A DNA stretch of 64,000 nucleotides, from assembly GCF_000172415.1 (NCBI RefSeq), contig NZ_ABLD01000005.1:124001-188000 (forward strand). The letters are read 5' to 3'. Position 1 is the first letter of the stretch, and every line of letters begins with the position of its first letter. Shown here piece by piece: positions 16,243-25,010 of the stretch. The translations under genes were made by a program, and so were the position numbers. The notes below the pieces were generated by a model. The model was not told where the DNA came from, made no database searches, and saw only the letters and a program-made list of their open reading frames with translations. The stretch is from Paraburkholderia graminis C4D1M (GTDB taxonomy: Bacteria; Pseudomonadota; Gammaproteobacteria; Burkholderiales; Burkholderiaceae).

Positions 16243-17362
16243 GAAAAGAAGCGTCAGTGGGATGCCTTGCAACAGGTAGATTCCATAGCTGATGTGCCCC
16301 ATGCGCTGCGCGGGCCGCAGCAAAAGCAGGCCGAACAGGTCGGCGCCGCTGCAAATCAGGTAAAAGGCAATCCCAATGAGGGCGATCTGGATCACGCCCG
16401 CGTGTGTCCTGGCGAACGAGAACATTATCGCTAATGCGGTAAGCGCCATGATCGACATCCAGTTAGCGCTGAGCCGCGGCTTGATGCCCTCGTGCAACAG
16501 TGATGCGGTCAAGATGCCACAAAAAAATGCAGCGGGAAGGCACCACAGGTCAGACTGCGTTGTGAGAATCAGGGCGAACGACGCGGCCAGACCGACGACC
16601 GCAAAAGTCAGGTGCATTCTCAGCTGAATAAATATTGCAGTGATGATCAGTGAGAAGTAAAACCACCATTCATATTTGATACTCCATGTGACTCCCATCA
16701 GGATGAATATAGTCCACGGGAATCCATTAATCGGTTTCATATCGTCGTTCAGGCCGAGCGCGAACCACCGGCCCAGATTCGAGACCATTGAATCCAACGG
16801 TTCTCGCAGTTCAAAGCCGGTTCGCCAGAATACGATGAGAGTCATTGCCAGAATGGAAAAGACGTAAAGCGGGCCGATCCTGAAAAGACGACCGATATAA
16901 AGTCCTTTCCAGTCCGGTCGGCCGTCACGCTTCAATAGGCGCGTCCAGAACAGGTAGGCTGTGATCATGAAAAAGAGCATCACCGCGACGCCGCCGAGCG
17001 GTCTGTAGAAAAGGGAGTCGCTCGCGATCCATTGGCCATTCGCCTGGTAGTTATAGCTGATCAGGCCGTGGTAGATCATGACGGACAGAGCCAGGAATCC
17101 GCGCAAGCCGTCGATGGTGACGACTCTCCCAGAGTCTCCACCGACAGTGTCCACAAACCTGAATAGGGGCAGCGCAAACAGGCAGCACAACGCCGCCATG
17201 ACGACAAAGTACGGCGCGATATTGTAGAGGCCCATGTCCCATATCTTTCTTAGGATCGGTGCGGACGAGTCTACATGAATTGGTAAGGATTTCAGCGGCT
17301 CGAGCGCAGACATGGCGCGGCCGCCCGGTCCGGCTTCTTGGAGAATTGCGATTGGGTTCGGC

Positions 17363-17405
17363 TCGTTTGTGAGCCCCGTCAGCGACCCGAAGAATTTCAG
17401 CGGTA
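17363..17405 (+). repeat. right att-like repeat: degenerate tRNA-His 3' end
   Basis: GAGCCCCGTCAGCGACCC followed by AAGAATTTCAGCGGTA mirrors the tRNA-His 3' end and its flank at 12150-12194. Mismatches destroy the acceptor sequence, so it is a displaced, decayed tRNA end. The AT-richer sequence lies between the two copies. Confidence 0.55.
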
Positions 17406-17424
17406 AGCTTCAGTAGGCATTTGC

Positions 17425-17462
17425 AAGCGGCGTCGTGAGAAACCACAACGCCGCTTTTGTTC
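17425..17462 (+). terminator. orphan plus-strand terminator
   Basis: Stem AAGCGGCGT / ACGCCGCTT followed by TTGTTCT. No plus-strand gene precedes it for 5 kb; it would fit as the original terminator of tRNA-His, displaced with the tRNA 3' end when the island inserted. Confidence 0.5.
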
Positions 17463-17505
17463 TACCGCACGGATCGCGGCGCGATCGTCGCATGAGCTTC
17501 GAGCC

Positions 17506-17847
17506 TCAATGACTCCGCCCGCCATGCCCGCCGCCACCACTCCACGAGCTGCCGCCGCGCGATCCACCATAACCGCCGCCATGCCAGCCGCCACCGCCAC
17601 CGCCGTGGCCGCCATGCCAATCACCGCCGCGCCAGTGCCCGCCGCCGCCGTGGTAGCAGCAGGAGCCACCCCAGCCGCCCCAGATCCCGACCGTGCCGTA
17701 TACCGGCGCATACGGTGCGCCGTACGCATAACCATAGTCGGGGTAATACGGCTGCGCGTAGCCGTAGTCATAGCCGGGCGCGACCGCGCATCCGCTCACG
17801 CCCGCTGCAATCGCCAGCCATGCCATCGATGCAAAGAGTCTGCTCAC
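17506..17847 (-). CDS. glycine-rich putative lipoprotein
   Basis: A 113-residue protein: signal MSRLFASMAWLAIAAGVSGC with the lipobox VSGC (Cys20), then a Tyr/Pro/Gly stretch (DYGYAQPYYPDYGYAYG) and a long Gly/His/Trp-rich tail with GGGG runs. Such low-complexity, His- and Gly-rich surface lipoproteins recur in Burkholderia; metal binding is conceivable from the histidines but not shown. An upstream GAGACGATC-type site precedes the start. Monocistronic by context. Confidence 0.7.
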   Translation of the reverse strand: MSRLFASMAWLAIAAGVSGCAVAPGYDYGYAQPYYPDYGYAYGAPYAPVYGTVGIWGGWGGSCCYHGGGGHWRGGDWHGGHGGGGGGWHGGGYGGSRGGSSWSGGGGHGGRSH

Positions 17848-17951
17848 GATCGTCTCCCGTCCCCATACGTCCTCACTAAAGAGTCAGAAAGATCGCGCGC
17901 CCGGGAGTTCAGCCGTATTTGTGTCCTCGCGTTACAGCGCGGCCCGCGCCG

Positions 17952-18164
17952 TTAGCGCTTGCGCAAAGGCTCGATCAGCGACGACAAACCGTTGTGGTCG
18001 ATCTCATGCATCAACGCAAGCAGCCGTCCGATCTCGCCGGGCGGAAAGCCCTGACTCGCGAACCAGTTGAGGTAGTGGCCGGGCAGGTCGGCGATCAGGC
18101 GGCCCTTGTACTTGCCGTAGGGCATGACGCGCGTGACCAGCAACTCGAGGTGTTCGGGATTCAT
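17952..18164 (-). CDS. DUF3820 family protein
   Basis: A 70-residue protein with the DUF3820 core: VMPYGKYKGRLIADLPGHYLNWF followed by GFPPGEIGRLLALMHEI. The family has been labelled a putative quorum-sensing-regulated virulence factor, but many members are uncharacterised and the fold resembles small nucleic-acid-associated domains of exonucleases. No operon partner is obvious; it diverges from tas. Confidence 0.82.
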   Translation of the reverse strand: MNPEHLELLVTRVMPYGKYKGRLIADLPGHYLNWFASQGFPPGEIGRLLALMHEIDHNGLSSLIEPLRKR

Positions 18165-18306
18165 CGTGATTCGATCGACGCAAGGAAGGTTGAGCGCGGC
18201 GCATCTTCAGACGCCCGCGACGACGGCATTTTAGCTGTGCTGCAGGCATCGCGCGGGCGTGGTAACGTCAGCGGTTTATGTTCATACAACCGATAGGACA
18301 GGTTCA

Positions 18307-19359
18307 ATGGAATACCGCAGACTCGGCGATTCGGATGTACAGGTCAGCCTGATCGGGCTCGGCACGATGACGTGGGGCGAGCAGAACACCGAGCAGGAGG
18401 CGCACGCGCAGATCGACTACGCGCTCGATCACGGCGTCAACCTGATCGATACGGCGGAGATGTATCCGGTGCCGCCGCGCGCGGAAACGCAAGGCTCCAC
18501 CGAGCGCTTTATCGGCACCTGGCTCGCGCAGCATCGCAGCGCACGCGAGAAGATCGTGCTGGCCACCAAGATCGCCGGACCCGCGCGTCAGCCGCACAAT
18601 CCGCGTCATATCCGCGGCGAAACCAATCAGTTCGACCGCAAGAATCTCACCGAGGCGCTCAACGACAGCCTTAAGCGCCTGCAAACCGATTACGTCGATC
18701 TGTACCAGTTGCATTGGCCGGACCGCAACACGATGACGTTCGGCCGCCCGGCGTATCCGTGGGTCGACGATGAATACACGGTGCCCATCGAGGAAACGCT
18801 CTCCGTGCTTGCCGATTTCGTCAAGGCGGGCAAGGTGCGCCATGTCGGCGTCTCCAACGAAACGCCGTGGGGCGTCGCGCAGTTCCTGCGCGCGTCGGAG
18901 AAGCTCGGCTTGCCGCGCATCGTGAGTATTCAGAATCCGTACAGTCTGCTTAATCGCACTTACGAAGTCGGGCTCTCCGAGTACGCGCATCGCGACAACA
19001 TCGGCTTGCTCGCGTATTCGCCGCTCGCGTTCGGCTGGCTGTCGGGCAAGTATGAAGGCGGCGCGCGTCCGGCAGGCGCGCGCATTTCGCTGTTCGAGCG
19101 CTTCCAGCGCTACAGCAAGCCGCAAGCGGTTCAGGCCACCACGCGCTACGTCGAGCTGGCGAAGCGGCATGGTCTCTCGCCCGCGCAGTTCGCGCTCGCG
19201 TTCGTGAACAGCCGGCCGTTCGTGACGAGCAATCTGATCGGCGCGACGTCGCTCGATCAGTTGAAGGAGAACATTGCGAGCGTCGACGTCAAGCTCTCGC
19301 AAGATGTGCTCGATGAAATCGACGCGTTGCATCAGTTGCAGCCGAACCCCGCGCCCTGA
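18307..19359 (+). CDS. tas: NADP(H)-dependent aldo/keto reductase, Tas type
   Basis: A 350-residue TIM-barrel oxidoreductase very similar in pattern to E. coli Tas: MEYRRLGDSDVQVSLIGLGT, then MTWGEQNTEQEAHAQIDYAL. The catalytic tetrad is visible as Asp and Tyr in NLIDTAEMYPVPPR, Lys in VLATKIAG and His in YQLHWPD. The C-terminal NADP-binding region (FVNSRPFVTSNLIGATS) is present. The natural substrate of Tas is unknown; the E. coli gene was found by complementing a tyrosine auxotroph. The start at 18307 is chosen over upstream in-frame codons since it aligns with the family. Confidence 0.93.
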   Translation: MEYRRLGDSDVQVSLIGLGTMTWGEQNTEQEAHAQIDYALDHGVNLIDTAEMYPVPPRAETQGSTERFIGTWLAQHRSAREKIVLATKIAGPARQPHNPRHIRGETNQFDRKNLTEALNDSLKRLQTDYVDLYQLHWPDRNTMTFGRPAYPWVDDEYTVPIEETLSVLADFVKAGKVRHVGVSNETPWGVAQFLRASEKLGLPRIVSIQNPYSLLNRTYEVGLSEYAHRDNIGLLAYSPLAFGWLSGKYEGGARPAGARISLFERFQRYSKPQAVQATTRYVELAKRHGLSPAQFALAFVNSRPFVTSNLIGATSLDQLKENIASVDVKLSQDVLDEIDALHQLQPNPAP

Positions 19360-19570
19360 GTTCGCACGGACATGCAACGAAAGGCAAATGTGCCTGCCTG
19401 TCGGCAAATCACGACCTAAACTGTGGTGAGCAGTACGGGCTTGTCCTTCTTATCCGGCACGTCGTAAGTTAACGGCGCGCGCGAATAATGCGACTCGGCC
19501 CGTGAATCGGCAGCCGCGGCGGTTGTTCCGCCGCGCTGCACAAAACACAGCACCAGGACTAGGACATCGA

Positions 19571-19993
19571 ATGGCTCAACAAAAAACAAACCCAAAACTC
19601 GAGCAGGCGCTGACGCGCGGGGATCTTGCAATCCGTCAGGCGAATTCAGCGCGGGCGACTGCGTTGCTGCGCGCGCTGGCCAAGATGATCGTCGAGGCGT
19701 CGGCGACCATCGGCGTGGAAGCGTTCACGCTGATTCCGGACGGCGACAAGATTTACGATCCCGCCGACGGCCTGTGGCCGCAAGAGCTGCAAATCTCGCT
19801 CGACGGTCCCGTGGAAGACGCCGATCCCGACGAGATCCGCACCGTGCGCCTGATCGCCGACGACCCCGGCACCGTGTTTCGCGTGGAGTGGCAGCGTGCC
19901 GATGGCAAGATCGGCCGGCACGAAGGCGGCCCGTTCGCGACGGTCGCGTTTATCTCGGACGTCGACATTCCGTGGACCGACGACGAGGACTGA
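19571..19993 (+). CDS. hypothetical protein (140 aa)
   Basis: An acidic, soluble protein. N-terminal helix KLEQALTRGDLAIRQANSARATALLRALAKMI, then a beta-rich part (FTLIPDGDKIYDPADGLWP) and an Asp/Glu-rich C-terminus ending DIPWTDDED. AGGAC lies upstream of the Met at 19571. No family recognised. It lies alone between tas and the convergent ABC exporter. Confidence 0.65.
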   Translation: MAQQKTNPKLEQALTRGDLAIRQANSARATALLRALAKMIVEASATIGVEAFTLIPDGDKIYDPADGLWPQELQISLDGPVEDADPDEIRTVRLIADDPGTVFRVEWQRADGKIGRHEGGPFATVAFISDVDIPWTDDED

Positions 19994-20074
19994 GTCCGCG
20001 GCATCGCCATCACCGTCATGCACGTTCATTCGCGGGCGCCGACTCCTTTGGAGGAACGCGCGCGAAGCCGTCCG

Positions 20075-20902
20075 CTACTTCATCATCCTGCGCCGGAACA
20101 GCACCGCCGACACAACAAAGCCGCCTACCGCATAAACCGTCAGCACGACGACATGCGATAACGCGTTATCGAGCGGGCGCGCGAGCATCGCTGGCCGGAG
20201 CAGATCGACGGCGTGCGCCAAAGGCAGCACTTGCGCCGCACCGCGCGCCGCGGCGGGCAACTGCGAGATCGGAAAAAACACGCCCGAAAGCAGCAGCATC
20301 GGCGTCAACACCAGCGTCTGATAAAACATGAAGAAGTCATACGACGGGGCGAGCGCGGTCACCACCATCGCGACACTCGCGAACGCCAGTCCCGTCAGTA
20401 CGATGACGGGCAGCGCCAGCAGCATCGACGGAAAATTGGCGTAGCCGAGCGCGCCCGCCACGAGCATGATGGCCACGCCCGACAGCACCGACTTGCTGGC
20501 CGCCCAGATCACTTCGCCGAGCACGATGTCGCCGAGCGTCAACGGCGTGTGCATGATCGCTTCCCACGTGCGCTGCACGTGCATGCGCGAGAAGCCGGAA
20601 TACATCGACTCGAAGCTCGCGGACATCATCACGCTCGACGCGACCGTGCCCGCGGCGAGGAACGCGATGTACGACACGCCGTCCACGCGGCCGACCATCA
20701 ATCCCAGGCCGAAGCCGAGGCCGAACAGGTAGATCATCGGATCGGCGAGATTGCCGAACATCGACGCGAGCGCGAGCTTTTTCCACACGAGGTAGTTGCG
20801 GCGCCACACGGCGATCCAGTTGACCGCGTTGGCGGGCAGTGCGGCGAGCAGCGCCTGGCTCGGCGGCTTCGCTTCGTTGCTTCGGTAGGTGCGTGCATCC
20901 AT
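20075..20902 (-). CDS. ABC-2 type transporter permease (NodJ family)
   Basis: A 275-residue permease with six membrane helices. The N-terminal [40 protein letters not shown] and the [24 protein letters not shown] motif are typical of NodJ, which exports lipochitooligosaccharides in rhizobia. Homologues occur widely in non-nodulating betaproteobacteria with unknown cargo. It lies 75 bases downstream of the ATPase gene on the same strand; together they form a complete two-gene ABC-2 exporter. Confidence 0.9.
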   Translation of the reverse strand: MDARTYRSNEAKPPSQALLAALPANAVNWIAVWRRNYLVWKKLALASMFGNLADPMIYLFGLGFGLGLMVGRVDGVSYIAFLAAGTVASSVMMSASFESMYSGFSRMHVQRTWEAIMHTPLTLGDIVLGEVIWAASKSVLSGVAIMLVAGALGYANFPSMLLALPVIVLTGLAFASVAMVVTALAPSYDFFMFYQTLVLTPMLLLSGVFFPISQLPAAARGAAQVLPLAHAVDLLRPAMLARPLDNALSHVVVLTVYAVGGFVVSAVLFRRRMMK

Positions 20903-20977
20903 TGCGTGTCTCGTGCGGGGTTTGGTGCCGTGATTCTCTAGTGTCTCTTTCGGTGTCTCGTGTCGGATCGACGAAAG

Positions 20978-21910
20978 TCAGTCCTGCATCTCGCGGCCCG
21001 TGAGCCGCAGGAACACATCCTCCAGATTCGCCGGACGATGCAGATAGCGCAGATCCGCGCGCTGCTTGAGCCGCGCGTGCACCGGCGCCGCGTCGTTCAC
21101 ATAACAGAAAAGCGTCTCGCCGCTGATTTCCGTGCGCTGCGCGAGCGGCGCGAGTTCGTCGCGCAACGCGAGCGGATCGGGGCCGAAAATCTCGATCACG
21201 TCGCAACCGATTTCCGATTCGATCAGCGCCCTCGGCGCACCTTCCGCGATCTTGCGTCCTTCTTCGATCACGCACAGCCGGTCGCATAACCGCTCGGCTT
21301 CCTCCATGAAATGCGTGGTCAGCAGGATCGTCTTGCCGCGCGCGAGCAGCGAGCGCAGCCGCTCCCAGATCAGATGCCGCGCCTGCGGGTCGAGGCCGGT
21401 GGTCGGCTCGTCCATGATCAGCACGTCGGGATCGTTGACGAGCGCCCGCGCGAGCGTCAGGCGCCGCTTCATGCCGCCCGACAGCTCGCTCACGCGCGCG
21501 TCGGCCTTGCTTTCCAGACGCGCGAATTCGAGCAGCGACGGCACCATCGCGCGGCATTGCGCGCCGCTCAGGCCAAAGTAGCGGCCGAAGACCAGCAGGT
21601 TCTCGCGGACGGTGAAGTCCGGATCGAGGTTATCGAACTGCGGCACGACGCCGACGCGTGCCCGCGCTACGCGCGCGCGGCCTGGAATCGGCTCGCCGCA
21701 CAGATGGATCGCGCCGGCGTCCGGCGCGGCGATGCCGAGCAGCATGCGCAACGTGGTCGTCTTGCCCGCGCCGTTCGGTCCGAGCAGGCCAAAACATTCG
21801 CCGGTGTCGACGTGAAACGACAGTCCGTCGACAACCTTCTTTTCGCCGTAGCTTTTTTCAACCTGGTCGAACTGGATGGCGGTATCGGGCATGAATGAGA
21901 TCGACGTCAC
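20978..21910 (-). CDS. ABC transporter ATP-binding protein (NodI family)
   Basis: A 310-residue ATPase with Walker [11 protein letters not shown], signature LSGGMKRR, Walker [14 protein letters not shown] and the H-loop [10 protein letters not shown]. The C-terminal part ends with [22 protein letters not shown], the usual tail of NodI/CcmA-like drug and polysaccharide exporters. It pairs with the NodJ-type permease downstream. An internal Met six codons in (21892) could also be the start. The cargo is unknown; no nod genes are in the window. Confidence 0.9.
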   Translation of the reverse strand: MTSISFMPDTAIQFDQVEKSYGEKKVVDGLSFHVDTGECFGLLGPNGAGKTTTLRMLLGIAAPDAGAIHLCGEPIPGRARVARARVGVVPQFDNLDPDFTVRENLLVFGRYFGLSGAQCRAMVPSLLEFARLESKADARVSELSGGMKRRLTLARALVNDPDVLIMDEPTTGLDPQARHLIWERLRSLLARGKTILLTTHFMEEAERLCDRLCVIEEGRKIAEGAPRALIESEIGCDVIEIFGPDPLALRDELAPLAQRTEISGETLFCYVNDAAPVHARLKQRADLRYLHRPANLEDVFLRLTGREMQD

Positions 21911-22167
21911 GGAAAAGGCGCGAATGGCCGGGAAGGCTGCTCATTCTAGGCCATCGGCTGCGAACGGGTGGCCGCTGCGGCGCGCGATCAGAGCCGCTTC
22001 TTGCACCGCCGCATGAACGCCGCCGACGCTGCTCCAACGGCGCGAAGCTCGCATGCACAAGGCAGGGGCATGCACGAGTCGCACTTAGCGTTTTCCATCC
22101 CTTGCAAGCTGAATTGCGGCGCACCATGATTAACTCAGACCGCGCTTTTGCGGAAAGGGGAAATACC

Positions 22168-22632
22168 ATGGCGAGCTACCAGAAAATCCTGCTGTGCTAC
22201 GACGGCTCGCGTGAAGGCCGCAAAGCGCTGCGCTGCGGCGCCGATCTTGCGCTTGACCTCAAAGCGGAAACGCATCTGCTCTCGGTCGTGGACATGCGCT
22301 CGAGCATCGCGCAAAGCGCGGGCCTGCTGACCGACGTCGCGTGCGGCAGCTTCGAAAAGACCGCGCGGGACATCCTGCAAGAAGGCGTGGACTGGCTGAC
22401 GGAGCGCGGCGTGCGGGCTCAAGGGCACTTTGCGTTCGGCCATCCGATCGACGAGATCGCCAATCTGGCCAATGAACTGCATGTCGACCTCGTAGTGGTC
22501 GGCCACCGCTGCCGCACCGGCTTGTCCCGATGGTGGATGGGCGCGGGCAACACGCCGCTGCTCGACCGCGTGTCGTGCAGTATCCTGGTGGCGTGTTCAT
22601 CGGCGCAGGAGCAGCAGCAAGAGGCGGCTTGA
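22168..22632 (+). CDS. universal stress protein (UspA family)
   Basis: A 154-residue single-domain Usp. It begins YQKILLCYDGSREGRKALRCGADLA and includes the ligand-site stretch LHVDLVVVGHRCRTGLSRWWMGAGNTPLLDRV. The nucleotide motif departs from the canonical G-2x-G-9x-G(S/T): the final position is Gly-Asn rather than Gly-Ser/Thr, so ATP binding is doubtful. AAAGGGGAAATACC precedes the start at 22168. It diverges from the NodI-type gene; stress control is expected but no site is visible. Confidence 0.88.
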   Translation: MASYQKILLCYDGSREGRKALRCGADLALDLKAETHLLSVVDMRSSIAQSAGLLTDVACGSFEKTARDILQEGVDWLTERGVRAQGHFAFGHPIDEIANLANELHVDLVVVGHRCRTGLSRWWMGAGNTPLLDRVSCSILVACSSAQEQQQEAA

Positions 22633-22717
22633 GCACACGGCTCGCGCTTGCGAGCTTCGCGGTGCGAGTGCGGCTGTCGAATTCGCGAACTCCAACGCCC
22701 AAGCGCCGCGCTCCCTC

Positions 22718-23419
22718 TCACTCGTTCAGATTGACCGCGGCCAGCTTCCACGTGAACAGGCCTTCGCGCAGGAAGATCGCGGAGTAACGCGCGTCGCCCG
22801 CGCCGTGCTGATACGTGACGACGAATTCGTTGATGCCGCGATAGCCGGCCGTGGTTTCTGGCGGCTGCGGCGGCGTGACGCCATGCGCCGCGTTCCCTTC
22901 TCCACCGGAGTTAGCGCCACTGCCGGCTCTTTGATCCGCGCCGCTTTGATCGGCATTATTAGCGCTGCCCGGCGCTCCCGGCGCAGGTCCATTTCCCGCA
23001 GCCGGATTGCTCGCAGCCGGCGGCGCGGGCGGCCGTTCGCCCGGTACGCCGCGCGGCGGCATGCCGTTGAGCAACGCGGCCACGCCGTCGGGCGTCGCAT
23101 ACGCATCGACTAGCGGGCCGATCAATGCGACGCCGATCATCGCGCCGATCGCGGCCAATGGGTTGCCGTTTCCGCGCGAGTCGAGCCGCCGCGTCAGCAA
23201 ACCCGTCACCTGCTGCTTGAGGCTTTCGCGCAACGCCGGGAAATCGACGTACTGATTCACCGTCTGCGCGTCGCGCGCGTCGGCGGCGCGTTTGAGGTTG
23301 TTGAGCGCGATATACGGCGATGCATAGCCAAAGCCCAAGCCGGCGATTATCGCGATGACGATCAGCGCGACGACAAGCGGACGAGCACCGCGCTTCTTGC
23401 GTATTGATACTGCTGCCAT
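22718..23419 (-). CDS. DUF2939 domain membrane-anchored protein
   Basis: A 233-residue protein: a short basic N-terminus, one membrane helix (LVVALIVIAIIAGLGFGYAS), then the DUF2939 pattern YIALNNLKRAADARDAQTVNQYVDFPALRESLKQQV. The centre (about residues 120-175) is a Pro/Ala/Gly-rich linker, and the end (INEFVVTYQHG...GLFTWKLAAVNL) forms a beta domain. The Met at 23419 is used; the open frame upstream to 23524 lacks a sensible N-terminus. Role unknown. Confidence 0.8.
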   Translation of the reverse strand: MAAVSIRKKRGARPLVVALIVIAIIAGLGFGYASPYIALNNLKRAADARDAQTVNQYVDFPALRESLKQQVTGLLTRRLDSRGNGNPLAAIGAMIGVALIGPLVDAYATPDGVAALLNGMPPRGVPGERPPAPPAASNPAAGNGPAPGAPGSANNADQSGADQRAGSGANSGGEGNAAHGVTPPQPPETTAGYRGINEFVVTYQHGAGDARYSAIFLREGLFTWKLAAVNLNE

Positions 23420-23548
23420 GGGCCGGGATTCTCCATCAGGTGTGATCGAACGTGGACCGGCGTTGCGCCGAAACGATCCCCACTCATGATTCCCGTTCGA
23501 TGCGACGAACGACGTTTCCCGCAACGCGCCCGCACACCTTACCGCACA

Positions 23549-23929
23549 TCAGGACTCGAACACCGCGCCCTGGACGTTGGTTTCGTCGGCGATGCAACGG
23601 TCGATCATTCTGCACACCGCGTCCATGGTGCCGACCATGATGAGCCGCGACGGCCCGTGATAAACCCGTACCGGCGCACGGCGCGCCGGCTCCGCGGTAT
23701 TGAGCCCGGAATTCAGCGACACCCGCGCGAACGCCGGCAACGACGACGGCAACAAAGACGCCTGTAAAGATGACGAAGCGGCATGCGCACCGGAGCCGTT
23801 CACCGGCGAGTCGAACAGCGACGCAGTGGCGGCCGTGGATGCTTCAATCAGTGAGCAGGGCACCAGCTTGCGCAGATGGCGCAAACGGCCGAACTGGCGA
23901 AACGGCAACAGGCGGGCAAGGCGTTCCAT
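23549..23929 (-). CDS. hypothetical protein downstream of lexA
   Basis: A 126-residue protein with a basic, Leu/Arg-rich start (MERLARLLPFRQFGRLRHL), a Ser/Ala-rich middle (SSLQASLLPSSLPAF) and a conserved-looking end (RVYHGPSRLIMVGTMDAVCRMIDRCI). GGAGAG precedes the Met. It begins 107 bases after lexA on the same strand, the position occupied by sulA in pseudomonads, so co-induction by DNA damage is plausible. No SulA motif could be confirmed. Function not known. Confidence 0.6.
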   Translation of the reverse strand: MERLARLLPFRQFGRLRHLRKLVPCSLIEASTAATASLFDSPVNGSGAHAASSSLQASLLPSSLPAFARVSLNSGLNTAEPARRAPVRVYHGPSRLIMVGTMDAVCRMIDRCIADETNVQGAVFES

Positions 23930-24036
23930 GAGGCTCTCCGGGCGATTCAACGTGTGTGCTGCGGTAGGGAGTGGCAGGCGAGGGTTGATCCGCCTGTGTA
24001 CGGTGTACTGACAGGCGACCAACCCGGCAGGCGCGA

Positions 24037-24699
24037 TCAGAACTCGCCGGGGCGAATCAGGCCGACAGCAATGCCTTCCAGCGCGAAGTCCGCACTGCCT
24101 GTCTCAACGAAGATGTTCTCGTAATCAGGGTTCTCGGCGATCAGCTCGATACCGTTGGGCCGGCGCTTCAGGCGCTTGACCGTGACGTCGTCGCCGAGGC
24201 GGGCAATGATGATCTGGCCGTCTTTCGCCTCGCTTCTTTTCTGCACGGCGAGCAGATCGCCGTCGAAGATGCCCGCGTCGCGCATGGACAGGCCGCGCAC
24301 CTTCAGCAGGTAGTCGGGCTTGCTCGAGAACAGCGCCGGGTCGCACGCATAGTGCTGCGCGATATGTTCCTGCGCGAGGATCGGGCTACCGGCCGCGACC
24401 CGCCCGATGAGCGGCAGCGACAGTTGCATGATGCTCGGATGCGGCAGCGTGAACTGATGCTGCGTGCCGTCCTGCCCGAAGTCCTGGCTGGGCAGCAGAC
24501 GGATGCCGCGCGACGCGCCGGCGGCGAGTTCGATCACGCCCTTGCGGGCAAGCGCCCGCAAATGCTCTTCGGCCGAATTGGCTGAGCTGAAGCCCAGCTC
24601 GGCGGCGATCTCCGCGCGGGTGGGCGGAAAGCCGGTGCGTTCGATCGCCCGGCGGATCAGATCGAAAACCTGCTGCTGTCGTGCGGTGAGTTTTGTCAT
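24037..24699 (-). CDS. lexA: LexA repressor
   Basis: A 220-residue SOS repressor. The winged-helix DNA-binding domain ([15 protein letters not shown], then [20 protein letters not shown]) is followed by a hinge and the S24 autoprotease domain. The self-cleavage site is Ala103-Gly104 (RVAAGSPI), the nucleophile Ser138 (RGLSMRD), and the general base Lys175 (DDVTVKRL). The Met at 24699 is correct by family; the frame extends upstream to 24759 across the operator. Two LexA boxes lie directly before the start, so it is autoregulated. Its neighbour downstream may be a co-regulated gene. Confidence 0.98.
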   Translation of the reverse strand: MTKLTARQQQVFDLIRRAIERTGFPPTRAEIAAELGFSSANSAEEHLRALARKGVIELAAGASRGIRLLPSQDFGQDGTQHQFTLPHPSIMQLSLPLIGRVAAGSPILAQEHIAQHYACDPALFSSKPDYLLKVRGLSMRDAGIFDGDLLAVQKRSEAKDGQIIIARLGDDVTVKRLKRRPNGIELIAENPDYENIFVETGSADFALEGIAVGLIRPGEF

Positions 24700-24706
24700 G
24701 GCGCCA

Positions 24707-24722
24707 CTGTATGTATGAACAG
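24707..24722. promoter_or_regulatory. LexA (SOS) box 1
   Basis: CTGTATGTATGAACAG fits CTGT-N8-ACAG exactly, seven bases before the lexA start codon. Confidence 0.93.
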
Positions 24723-24726
24723 GTGA

Positions 24727-24742
24727 CTGTATTTTTATACAG
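24727..24742. promoter_or_regulatory. LexA (SOS) box 2
   Basis: CTGTATTTTTATACAG, a near-perfect CTGT-N8-ACAG palindrome four bases beyond box 1. Confidence 0.95.
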
Positions 24743-25010
24743 TATTCGGCGCAATTCAAGCTTTACTTTAAGTTCGCGCTCAAGCACCGCGCTGCAACGT
24801 CGTCAATCGACGTCAAAACATCGGTTTGAGTGCCGCAACGCCTTGGCTGGCTGTCATTACCACTTTTGCGTATTAAAAAATGAGGAAACATTATTTTTAA
24901 TGATGAAAGCCCTTCGATAGACTGGCCTCCAGTCGCGCTCATGTGCACGTGACCCGACGCAAAACAACACCACTCGCAGCTTTAGCGGACCAACACGCGG
25001 AGAACAGGAC
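24743..25010 (+). promoter_or_regulatory. sbp upstream region with AT-rich palindrome
   Basis: The divergent lexA-sbp space. CATTA-TTTT-TAATG (24889-24902) is a perfect 5-base inverted repeat in an otherwise GC-rich genome, followed by ATGAAAGCCC and the sbp start about 110 bases on. A CysB activator site is plausible here because CysB targets are AT-rich imperfect palindromes; it is unproven. Confidence 0.4.

Larger units (their letters stand above)
14767..17313 (-). pseudogene. acyltransferase family 3 gene interrupted by an IS30-family element
   Basis: The 5' part (17313-16243) encodes 357 residues of a membrane acyltransferase: conserved VVTIDGLRGFLALSVMIYHG, GGVAVMLFFMITAYLFW and GRLFRIGPLYVFS. 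The 3' part (15012-14767) encodes WHAPFKAWALFSPTHY, further helices and AAIERPFIELGKSLT. Removing the IS (15015-16242) with one copy of the GA target duplication joins TTC to TGG in frame and gives one uninterrupted 438-residue protein. As it stands, translation from the gene start runs on through the IS end into the transposase, an in-frame 763-residue chimera. The product is presumably inactive as acyltransferase, lacking its last helices. Codon use is AT-richer than the core genes. Confidence 0.9.

Noticed and set aside
20075..21910. Nodulation locus suggested by NodI/NodJ-type transporter
   Set aside because: No nodA/B/C or nod box is present; NodIJ-like exporters are common in non-symbiotic betaproteobacteria.
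24707..24742. Two short palindromes first considered as a terminator for a leftward transcript
   Set aside because: Both fit the CTGT-N8-ACAG LexA consensus exactly and lie directly before lexA.
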